From contig JADKIA010000037.1 in assembly GCA_016721465.1 (NCBI GenBank), forward strand, positions 1 to 21,649: DNA of 21,649 nucleotides. Reading direction: 5' to 3'. Positions 16,001 through 21,649 of the stretch are shown piece by piece; the first letter of the stretch is position 1, and every line of letters starts with the position of its first letter. The translations under genes were made by a program, and so were the position numbers. Source of the DNA: Ideonella sp. (GTDB lineage: Bacteria > Pseudomonadota > Gammaproteobacteria > Burkholderiales > Burkholderiaceae_C). The notes under the pieces are model-generated. The model did no database searches. It saw only the letters and a program-made list of their open reading frames with translations, and was not told the DNA's origin.

Positions 16001-16510
16001 ACCGTCCTGTCCACCGCCACGGGCTTTGCCGTCACCTCAACGCTGGATGGCGCCGACATGCTCACGGACATCGAACGCCTGCAATTCGCCGACCTGAACC
16101 TGGCGCTGGACCTGTCCGGCCATGCCGGCAGCGTGGCCCGCGTGCTCGGTGCCGTCTTCGGCCCGCAGTTCCTGACCCACAAAGACCACGTCGGCATCGG
16201 CCTGGACCTGCTCGACCGCGGCGCCACGGTCACCCACCTGGTGGCGATGGCGCTGAACACCGACGCCTTCGTTCAGCTTGCCGGCTCGCGCAGCAACACC
16301 GACGTCGTGGCCCGGCTCTACACCAACGTCACCGGCGCGGCCCCAAGCGCTTCCGACCTGGCGTACTTCGTCGATCTGCTGGATCGCGGCATCTACACGC
16401 AGGTGGCACTGGCGCAGTTCGCCAGCGAGACCGACGCCAACGCGGTGCACATCGATCTGGTCGGGCTGGCCAGCTCAGGCCTCGAATACGTGCCGCCGCC
16501 TCCCGCCTGA
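13013..16510 (+). CDS. Large RTX/Ig-like/DUF4214 surface or matrix protein
   Basis: A 1165-residue acidic protein. Order: RTX Ca2+-binding modules with GGAGADTLxGGxGND nonapeptides (about 1-330), a serralysin-like stretch (330-405), a cadherin-like CADG domain (about 409-515; PAWLQFNAATGNLSGTPSHA), four Ig-like domains alternating SEAVTGLTLDDF and SEAIRPGTGTVLLKDA types (about 520-940), a second RTX cluster (about 945-985; GGQGNDRLDGGAGIDLAVF) and a C-terminal DUF4214 domain (about 1040-1155). There is no Sec signal, which fits type I secretion with a C-terminal signal. The only cysteines are one in the serralysin-like stretch and one in an Ig-like domain. GGAGAG precedes the ATG at 13013; an upstream start at 12932 would overlap the riboswitch. 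c-di-GMP control suggests a biofilm adhesin. No T1SS genes are in the window. Confidence 0.9.
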   Translation: MTQYTGTPGNDNLTGSPAADTLDGGAGADTMAGLAGNDVYMVDDPGDVVVEAAGAGTDRINATLSFSLPANVEDLWLVGVASTSGTGNGLDNVMWGNGAANVLTGLAGNDVLDGGAGADTLVGGSGDDTYWVDDAGDNVVELAGEGNDTVKSTLASYTLGAQVENLVLLPGAGNLQGTGNALDNVLTGNEGNNVLVGAAGNDTLDGGAGADAMSGGAGNDSYRVDDAGDVVSEQSGEGSDTVTSTLANYTLPANVEDLNLGSSYSDTSALNGTGNALDNTLRGNSGANVLVGGGGNDMLVGGSGNDTLTGGTGNDVFYLSTTDTGTDTITDLESGDLIEVCGANFSGMVTVGNGATAQDGDVQVFSSGGQTILYIGLDAAPGADLQIVLNGSHAAGNFQPHGFDLVYDTNHAPTPNGALPAQQVTENTAFAFHLPANAFVDPDGDAITYSLSLFDIDWGYVALPAWLQFNAATGNLSGTPSHADIGMLTLIVSATDSHGATTDASFELSVQATPAPPRPAPTVSFSDDTPGVAPGPITFFLAFSEAVTGLTLDDFVVGNGTLSALSGSGSNYSVSVVPASGIEGPVELSLKAAAVSNDGGVTNALASAAPQPVDTRGPSVVDFSARHDAAGTDVKGDLVFLFSEAIRPGTGTVLLKDAAGATVEAFPVATSSHVFISGSVLALDPSANLAYSSTLSVEFAAGTVLDLLGNACAPQSGLSFTTQAAPDTTPPTLALASNQAGLASGESATLTILLSESATDFGANDITVSGGTLSNFNGSGSHYSATFNPAANSVTEAVISVASGRFTDAAGNANADGADADNTLHIRVDTQAPVALTFSPADEAADVLPRSEMSIGFSEAVQRGAGSVQLKTAAGAVVESFDAATSPRLSVNGNTLIVRPTLDLLGGTDYRLEVSSGSVKDLAGNGYGGTSAYNFAVAVHSLVGTALADHLIGTAGVDQLTALAGDDRLDGGQGNDRLDGGAGIDLAVFSAARQSATVLSTATGFAVTSTLDGADMLTDIERLQFADLNLALDLSGHAGSVARVLGAVFGPQFLTHKDHVGIGLDLLDRGATVTHLVAMALNTDAFVQLAGSRSNTDVVARLYTNVTGAAPSASDLAYFVDLLDRGIYTQVALAQFASETDANAVHIDLVGLASSGLEYVPPPPA
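13082..13913 (+). repeat. Three tandem ~92-codon RTX modules
   Basis: Modules begin at about 13082, 13352 and 13628, each GGAGAD..., GNDxYxVDDxGDVV, EGxDTVxSTLAxYTLPANVE, NGTGNALDNVLxGN and GNDxLD. Protein similarity is high and DNA similarity moderate, so these are diverged duplications inside the gene, not recent slippage. Confidence 0.8.
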
Positions 16511-16525
16511 GCCGCGCTGCGCGGC
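16511..16525. terminator. Bidirectional hairpin between convergent genes
   Basis: GCCGCG-CTG-CGCGGC starts on the base after the RTX stop codon and lies 24 bases from the minus-strand stop of the oxidoreductase. It is a plausible shared terminator; no T-run. Confidence 0.4.
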
Positions 16526-16548
16526 AGGCGCGAGCGCAGCGGCCGGGG

Positions 16549-17544
16549 TCACTGGTCCACGTCGACGACCAACCGGCCGCGCACTTCGCCGGCCAGCAAC
16601 TTGGGCGCCAGCTCGATCGCGCCGGCCAGGCCGATCACCGGCCCGGTGACCAGGTCGAGCAAGTCCCCATCGATCTCGCTGGCCAGCCGCGTCCAGGCCT
16701 CGATGCGCCGGTCGCGCGGGCACATCACGCTGTCCACGCCCGCCAGCGTCACACCGCGCAGGATGAAGGGGGCCACCGTGGTGGGCAGGTCCATGCCTGC
16801 GGCCAGGCCGCAGGCCGCCACCACGCCGCCATATCGGGTGGATGCGCACAGGTTGGCCAGCACATGGCTGCCCACGGTGTCCACCACGCCGGCCCAGCGT
16901 TCCTTGGCCAGGGGTCTGCCAGGTGCGGCCAGCGTGCTGCGGTCCACGATGTCGGTGGCGCCCAGCCGGCGCAGGTAGGCCGCCTCGGCGGTGCGCCCGG
17001 TGATCGCCGTGACCTGGTAGCCCAGGCGCGCCAGCAGCATGATGGCCACGCTGCCCACGCCGCCGGCCGCGCCACTGACGGCGATCTCGCCCTGCCCCGG
17101 CTTCACGCCCAGTCGCTGCAGGGCCATGACGCAGAGCATCGCCGTGTAGCCCGCGGTGCCCAGCGCCATGCTGTGCCGGGCCGACAGCGTCGGCGGCAGC
17201 CGCACCAGCCAATCGCCGTTCACGCGCGCCCGCTGGGCCAGCCCGCCCCAATGGGATTCGCCCACGCCCCAGCCGTTGAGGATGACCGCATCGCCCGGCT
17301 GGTAGTCGGCGTGGCCGCTGGACTCGACCTGCCCGACGAAATCGATGCCGGGCACCATCGGAAACTTGCGCACCACCGGTGAGCGGCCGGTCAGCGCCAG
17401 CGCATCCTTGTAGTTCACGGTGGAATGGCGAATGCGCACGGTCACGTCACCGGCTGGCAGCCCCGTGTCGGGCTGGTCCACCACGGCGGCACGTTGCCCG
17501 GCCTCGGTCTTCTCGATCAGGATGGCTTTGAAGCTGTCGCTCAT
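16549..17544 (-). CDS. acuI: AcuI/YhdH-type NADPH-dependent acrylyl-CoA reductase (MDR family)
   Basis: A 331-residue medium-chain dehydrogenase/reductase of the quinone-oxidoreductase-like YhdH/AcuI group, which reduces acrylyl-CoA to propionyl-CoA with NADPH. Visible: MSDSFKAILIEK, STVNYKDALALTGRSPVVRK, FPMVPGIDFVGQV, LNGWGVGESHWGGLAQRARV, MALGTAGYTAMLCVMAL, the Rossmann loop VSGAAGGVGSVA (about 156-167), VTAITGRTAEAAYLRRLGA, GLAAGMDLPTTVAPFILRG and VSLAGVDSVM-like CPRDRRIEAW. The zinc ligands of classical alcohol dehydrogenases are absent, as is usual here. Length and termini match the family. Start at 17544 by family alignment; the ribosome site is weak. It converges with the RTX gene and is a single-gene unit. 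AcuI handles toxic acrylyl-CoA from 3-hydroxypropionate or DMSP breakdown; the local context gives no pathway partner. Confidence 0.9.
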   Translation of the reverse strand: MSDSFKAILIEKTEAGQRAAVVDQPDTGLPAGDVTVRIRHSTVNYKDALALTGRSPVVRKFPMVPGIDFVGQVESSGHADYQPGDAVILNGWGVGESHWGGLAQRARVNGDWLVRLPPTLSARHSMALGTAGYTAMLCVMALQRLGVKPGQGEIAVSGAAGGVGSVAIMLLARLGYQVTAITGRTAEAAYLRRLGATDIVDRSTLAAPGRPLAKERWAGVVDTVGSHVLANLCASTRYGGVVAACGLAAGMDLPTTVAPFILRGVTLAGVDSVMCPRDRRIEAWTRLASEIDGDLLDLVTGPVIGLAGAIELAPKLLAGEVRGRLVVDVDQ

Positions 17545-17656
17545 GCTGGGTCCACTCGTGTTTTCAATCGCCGCTGGAACGGGCAGCCACCGGGCCCGCC
17601 GCTTCCAGAAACGTGCCCTCGGAAGCGGCCCGCTTGCTGCCGCGCACGACGTCAAA

Positions 17657-17733
17657 TGTAGACGATCGACCCCTGCGCACCGCTGCCCCGGGCTCGGCAG
17701 CCGTGGGCGATCGAAAGCAGGGGTCAAGTCTGT
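17657..17733. repeat. REP-like inverted repeat around GACCCCTGC/GCAGGGGTC
   Basis: Left arm TGTAGACGATCGACCCCTGC (17657-17676) and right arm GCAGGGGTCAAGTCTGT (17717-17733) are imperfect inverted copies sharing GACCCCTGC and AGAC, with 40 bases between. AGACTTGACCCC-type units are typical of REP elements moved by RAYT transposases. No RAYT gene is in the window. Confidence 0.45.
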
Positions 17734-17832
17734 CCTTCCCGTGACGAAAACGAAGCATGCCGAAGCGCATGGGGTGGCCAGTCCGACAGCCGGCGCCACT
17801 GCAGTGAACGGCAGGTCAACCAAGGATTCACC

Positions 17833-18261
17833 ATGATCAGCCCTGTTGCAGCGGCCGGCCCCACGCCCCTCGGTGCGCGACCGGATGTGCACATTCCATT
17901 GCATTCGCACGACGCGCCGGAGCCGAGCCACGCCGAGAGCAGCGACGAGGCGTCGGTGGAGCTGCACATCTCCGCCGAAGGCTCGGCCAAGTTGGCCAGC
18001 GAGACGCAGGACGAGGCACGCCAGGTGAGCGGCGGCGCCGCGCCCGGCCCTGCCGCGCCGGCCCACCCGGCGGCCACCTCAGAAGGCAGCAGCCAGACCA
18101 ATCTGGCCTACGCTGCCTCGGATGCCAACCAGGACGGCGTGGTCACGCCACTGGAACAGCGGGCCTACGAAGTTGCGCACCCGGTGGTCCGGCACGAGAC
18201 CGCTTCGATCGAGCCCTCCAGCTTGGCCGCGTGGGCCGGCGCGGCGCTCCAGGCGGCCTGA
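17833..18261 (+). CDS. Hypothetical protein with one EF-hand motif
   Basis: A 142-residue low-complexity protein rich in Ala, Pro, Ser, Glu and His: MISPVAAAGPTPLGARPDVH, EPSHAESSDEASVELHISAE, then SDANQDGVVTPLEQRAYEVA. The last contains an EF-hand loop (D-A-N-Q-D-G-V-V-T-P-L-E) with Asp at positions 1 and 5, Gly at 6 and Glu at 12, a canonical Ca2+-binding pattern. There is no signal peptide or membrane helix. AAGGA stands 7 bases before the ATG at 17833. The SDANQDGVVT-EEQ layout is known from small proteins of Burkholderiales near motility or stress genes, but I cannot assign a role. It ends 7 bases before the minus-strand DUF3144-like gene. Confidence 0.7.
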   Translation: MISPVAAAGPTPLGARPDVHIPLHSHDAPEPSHAESSDEASVELHISAEGSAKLASETQDEARQVSGGAAPGPAAPAHPAATSEGSSQTNLAYAASDANQDGVVTPLEQRAYEVAHPVVRHETASIEPSSLAAWAGAALQAA

Positions 18262-18267
18262 AGCCCT

Positions 18268-18530
18268 TCAGTCCTGCGGCTTCACCACCGGCCCCACCAC
18301 CCCATCGAGGTTGGATTCCAGGGCCTTGCGGTACTCGGACACGTAGAACGCCACCGCCTCCGCCCGGGCCTCGTCCGTACCGCCCGGGTGACGAAGTTGA
18401 AGGCGTTGCGCGCCGGCCGCAAACAGGATGGCGGCGCTCACCTCGCCGTCCCTGCGTCATCGGCCAGCCCGAGTTGGCCAGGTGGATGAACTCGTCGACG
18501 AGCTTCAGGAACTCCGGTGGAGTAGGGCAT
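18268..18530 (-). pseudogene. DUF3144-like small protein, frameshifted
   Basis: Reading across frames from the ATG at 18530 gives MPYST, EFLKLVDEFIHLANSG, VSAAILFAA, NAFNFVTR, GGTDEARAEAVAFYVSEYRK and ALESNLDGVVG, ending at TGA (18268). FIHLAN, VSAAILFAAARFNAF and YRKxLxxNLD are the signature blocks of DUF3144, a small protein family of unknown function. At least three indels are needed: an extra G after ACC near 18514, and two more around the AAILFAA/NAFNFVTR segment. GAAGG lies 6 bases before the ATG, supporting that start. It is divergent from the radical SAM gene 70 bases away. The density of shifts in so short a gene, with all motifs kept, argues for sequence error. Confidence 0.65.
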
Positions 18531-18600
18531 GCGGGGCCTTCGTGGATGGCGACCACCGCAATGGCACGGCCACGGGCCGCTGGCAAAATGCGCCCGGCCC

Positions 18601-20494
18601 ATGACCGCCCCCTGCCTCGCGCTGTCCGTCATCCCGCCGATGACCCAGCTGAACACGCCCTACCCCTCCAGGCCTACCTCACTGGTTTACGCGGGTCGCG
18701 CGGTCGCCGCAACGCAGGAGGACCTGGCGCTGGCGCTGGTGCCTGGCCCTGTTCTCGCCCAAGGCCTGACGAGGTGCACCAGGCCGTTCTCGCCATGCCG
18801 GCGCCCGAGCGATCACCGCTGCTGCACTCGTTTGACGCTGACTTCGTTCGTTACCACGCCACGACCGAGCGCGTGCTGGCCTTCCTGCAGGGGCGCGACC
18901 CCACCCTGGCCCACCGCATCGCCTCGCGCCAATACCTGCCCGAAGGCCCACGTTTCGCCTCGCTCGACGTGTGCAGCGACCGGAGGCGGCGACCCCCTGG
19001 CCTGGGCCTTGGCGCCCCTCGGTGTCCAGGGATCGCGCCGCCACGTCGCCACGCGCTCTCCAACGATCGGCCGACGTGCGCGAGGCCGTGGACCCGCGCT
19101 TCGAGTTCGTACGCACGCCGAATCGCTGGCCATGAGCCAGCCCGGCTTCGAGCCGCTGGCGCAGGCCCTGGCCGCACCGCCCAACCTGGTGGACTGCACG
19201 CTCGCAGCGCTGACCGCGCGCAAGCCATCCAGCGTCACTCGCCCGACGGTGCTGCTGCTGTCGGTGCCCTTCCCCGGCGCGGTGTACGCCGCCTTGCGCA
19301 TCGCGCAGTGGGTGCGGGCGCAGCACCCACAGATCCGCATCGCGCTGGGGGGCGGCTTCGTCAACACCGAGCTGCGCGAGCTGAGCGATCCGCGGGTGTT
19401 CGACTTCGTCGATGCCATCACGCTCGACGCCGGCGAGCGGCCACTGCTGGCCTTGCTCGAGCACTGGCACGGCAAGCGCTCGGCCGGCCGCCTGGTGCGC
19501 AGCTTCATCCGGCAGGATGGCGCGGTACGTGGACATCGGCGAGGCCGACATCTCTTTGCCGAGGTGGGCACTCCCCTGGGACGGCCTGCCGCTGCAGAGC
19601 TATCTGTCGTTGCTGGACATGCTCAACCCCATGCACCGCCTGTGGTCCGACGGACGCTGGAACAAGCTGACCGTGGCGCATGGCTGCTACTGGAAGAAAT
19701 GCAGCTTCTGCGACGTGGGCCTGGACTACATCTCGCGCTACGACGCGGCCACGGCCGACACGCTGGTCGACCGCATCGAGACCGTGGTGCGCGAGACCCG
19801 GCAGAGCGGCTTCCATTTCGTCGACGAGGCCGCACCGCCCAAGTCCTCAAGGCCTTGGCCGCCGGCTGCAGCAGCGGCAGCACGCGATCTCTCGGGTGGG
19901 GCAACATCCGCTTCGAAAGTCCTTCACGCCCGAGCTGTGCCAGCAGCTGGCCGCGAGCGGCTGCATCGCCATCTCGGGCGGGCTGGAGGTGGCATCGATC
20001 GCCTGCTCCAACTGATGAAGAAAGGCGTCTCGGGTGACCAGGTGGCGCGCGTCACCAAGCCTTCTGCGGACGCGGGCATCCTGGTGCACGCCTACCTGAT
20101 GTACGGCTTTCCACGCAGACGGTGCAGGACACGGTGGACGCGCTCGAATCCGTGCGCCAGCTGTTCGACCGCCGGCGGGTGCATTCAGTCAGGCTTCTTC
20201 CATCGCTTTACCTGCACGGTGCATTCGCCGGTGGGTCAAGAACCGGCCAAAGCGGCTTGAGGGTGAAGCTCGCTGCCTCCAGGTGACCTTCGCGAAGAAC
20301 GAGCGTGTCCTTCCATCGACCCCACCGGCCGACCCGACGCCCTGGGCGTCGCGCTGAAGAAGGCCAGCTGCAGCTACATGCCCGGCATCGGGAAACGGAG
20401 GAAGACGTGCGCAGCTGGTTCACGACCTGCGCGCGATGCCGCGGACCGGTAATGGCCCTGCCGCATTGCGCAGGCACTGTCGGCACGCGATTGA
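18601..20494 (+). pseudogene. B12-binding-type radical SAM protein, multiply frameshifted
   Basis: Begins MTAPCLALSVIPPMTQLNTP and, across frames, continues TQEDLALALV, LAMPAPERSPLLHSFDADFV and QPGFEPLAQALAAPPNLVD. A Rossmann-like, cobalamin-binding-type segment follows: TVLLLSVPFPGAVYAALRIA, IRIALGGGFVNTELRE, FDFVDAITLDAGERPLLAL. The radical SAM core then has WNKLTVAHGCYWKKCSFCDV (about 19660-19715). The three [4Fe-4S] cysteines are spaced C-x4-C-x2-C, not the usual C-x3-C-x2-C. HFVDEAAPPK, CIAISGGLEVAS, GILVHAYLMYGFP and SGFFHRFTCTVHSPV follow, ending RIAQALSARD at TGA 20492-20494. The length, about 625 residues, suits the family. At least ten frame switches. Substrate unknown. The upstream genes do not hint at a pathway. 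Confidence 0.75.
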
Positions 20495-20635
20495 CCGCTG
20501 CCCGGCGGTGGCCGGCCCTGCGCCCCCAGTTGAATGCCGTGGACCCGGTTCACTTCATTGCTTGACAACTGCATCAGGCAGCATCCTGCAGCGCAAAATG
20601 CCGGTCGTGCCTTCCACTTCGTTCAGCCATGCGCT

Positions 20636-21649
20636 ATGCGTCGCGGGCTCTGCACCATGGTGTTCACCTGTTCGACGCTGTGCGGCTTCAGTGCCTGCGC
20701 GCCGATGCGGCCCTCCCAGTAACCGCCGAGCGCGATCAGCACCGGCGGCTGGTCACAGTCGCCTTCCACGGCGCAACGCCCGCCGATGACTGGCGCTGGT
20801 GGCGCTGGGCGATGCCGACCTGAGCGCGCTGATGGAGCGCTGCCCTGCGCCACAACACCTCCGTGGACGCGGCCCGTGCGGCGCTACCGCAACAGTCGAG
20901 GCCCTGCGCGAAATTGTCAGCCGCCGCCTTTAGTTGCCCACGCTCAGCGGCGGCGCGGCTCGGCCCAGCGGCGTTCGCGGCAATTCGGCCACCAGCGGCA
21001 GCTGGCGCACCCGCCTGGACGCCAGTTTGGGAGCCCGACCTGTTCGGCGCTGACCACCACGCGCGCCTCGAGGCCCGCGATGCCGGTCGCTGCCGCCAAC
21101 GCGCAACCGGCCGATACGAGTGTCCGTGGCCGCCGAAGTGGCGCTGGACTACCTGCAACTGCGCAGCAGCCAGGCGCGCATCGCCATTGCCCAGGCCAAC
21201 CTCGCCAACCAGCAGGACATCCAGCAGATCGCGCAGTGGCGCGCCCAGGCCGGGCTGGCCAGCGCGCTGGATGTCGAGCAGGCCCGCGCCGCGACGGCGC
21301 AGACCCAGGCCAGTTGCCCGCGCTGGACGCGAGCATCACCAAGGCCGGCCATGCATTGGCCGTATTGACCGGGGAAGCACCCGGCACCCTGAACGCCAGC
21401 TTGCAGGCCGCCAGGCCGCTGCCCCTGCCGGCGCAGGACCTGGCCCTGTATCGCTGCCCGCCGACACCCTGCGCCAGCGCCCCGACGTGCGTGCCGCCGG
21501 GGCCGCCGTGGTCGCAGCGCAACCTGGCCCGTGTGACGCAGGCCGATGCGCGCGTTATCCATCGCTGCACCTCGGTGGCTCCACATCGGCCTGAATGCGC
21601 TGACGCTGGAAACAACTTTCACTTCGGTGGCAGCCTCGCGGCATCGCTG
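20636..21649 (+). pseudogene. NodT-type outer membrane efflux lipoprotein, frameshifted, cut by window end
   Basis: The outer membrane channel of a tripartite RND-type efflux pump (OprM/NodT group). A lipoprotein signal is visible in MRRGLCTMVFTCSTLCGFSA followed by Cys (20636 on), with lipobox FSA-C. Across frames follow ADDWRWW, RALGDADLSALMERAL-like, NTSVDAARAAL, WEPDLFGA, VSVAAEVALDYLQLRSSQAR, IAIAQANLANQQDIQQIAQW, RAQAGLASALDVEQARAATA, TKAGHALAVLTGEAPGTLNA, PLPLPAQDLA and LPADTLRQRPDVRAAGAAVV. These are typical of the first two thirds of the family's ~470 residues. At least seven frame changes are needed. The partner membrane-fusion and RND genes would be expected nearby but are not in the window. 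Confidence 0.8.

Noticed and set aside
14407..17382. 991-residue plus-strand ORF
   Set aside because: Out-of-frame shadow across the RTX gene and the antisense of acuI; Arg-rich and without domains.

Overview
The window is GC-rich DNA of a betaproteobacterium, most likely Burkholderiales of the Comamonadaceae/Leptothrix-Rubrivivax type. This is inferred from codon use, the tRNA-Asn sequence and the protein families seen; no search was run. Its two ends and its centre differ sharply. The middle (about 6.07-18.26 kb) has mostly intact reading frames with signal peptides and sensible starts. The left end (1-3180) and right end (18268-21649) carry recognisable genes whose frame changes every 50-300 bases while conserved residues persist. 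That pattern, together with apparent single-base losses in a riboswitch, fits uncorrected sequence indels better than genuine decay, but the sequence alone cannot decide.

Layout. (1) 1-3180: 3' part of a thioredoxin-reductase-like ferredoxin-NADP reductase, then a TPP riboswitch leading into a frameshifted TonB-dependent receptor, a likely thiamine-related uptake unit. (2) 3220-5760: an intact tRNA-Asn(GUU) whose last 46 bases recur as an exact direct repeat at 5715-5760. The 2.4 kb between looks like a small integrated island without an integrase. It carries a 3' fragment of an alphaproteobacterial-type CTP synthase, a truncated minus-strand ORF, a coiled-coil protein with a decayed tandem copy, palindromic repeats and an XRE-type HTH protein. 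(3) 6067-9017: a DUF6544 protein, a C-terminal nitroreductase fragment, small hypothetical proteins, a c-type cytochrome and a small membrane protein. (4) 9246-12652: two intact tandem paralogues of about 555 residues, exported, with a His/Cys arrangement like clan CD (caspase/CHAT) peptidases and an alpha-helical repeat C-terminus. (5) 12858-16510: a c-di-GMP-I (GEMM) riboswitch in the leader of a 1165-residue RTX/Ig-like/DUF4214 protein, probably a type I-secreted adhesin or matrix protein. (6) 16549-18261: an AcuI-type MDR oxidoreductase on the minus strand, a REP-like inverted repeat, and an exported-looking EF-hand-motif protein. (7) 18268-21649: frameshifted DUF3144-like protein, radical SAM protein and NodT-type outer membrane efflux lipoprotein, the last cut by the window edge.

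The most interesting block is 9.2-16.5 kb: two putative periplasmic cysteine-peptidase-like proteins directly upstream of a large Ca2+-binding surface protein that appears to be switched by c-di-GMP. A functional link (for example proteolytic release of the adhesin, by analogy with LapG/LapA) is a hypothesis from proximity only.
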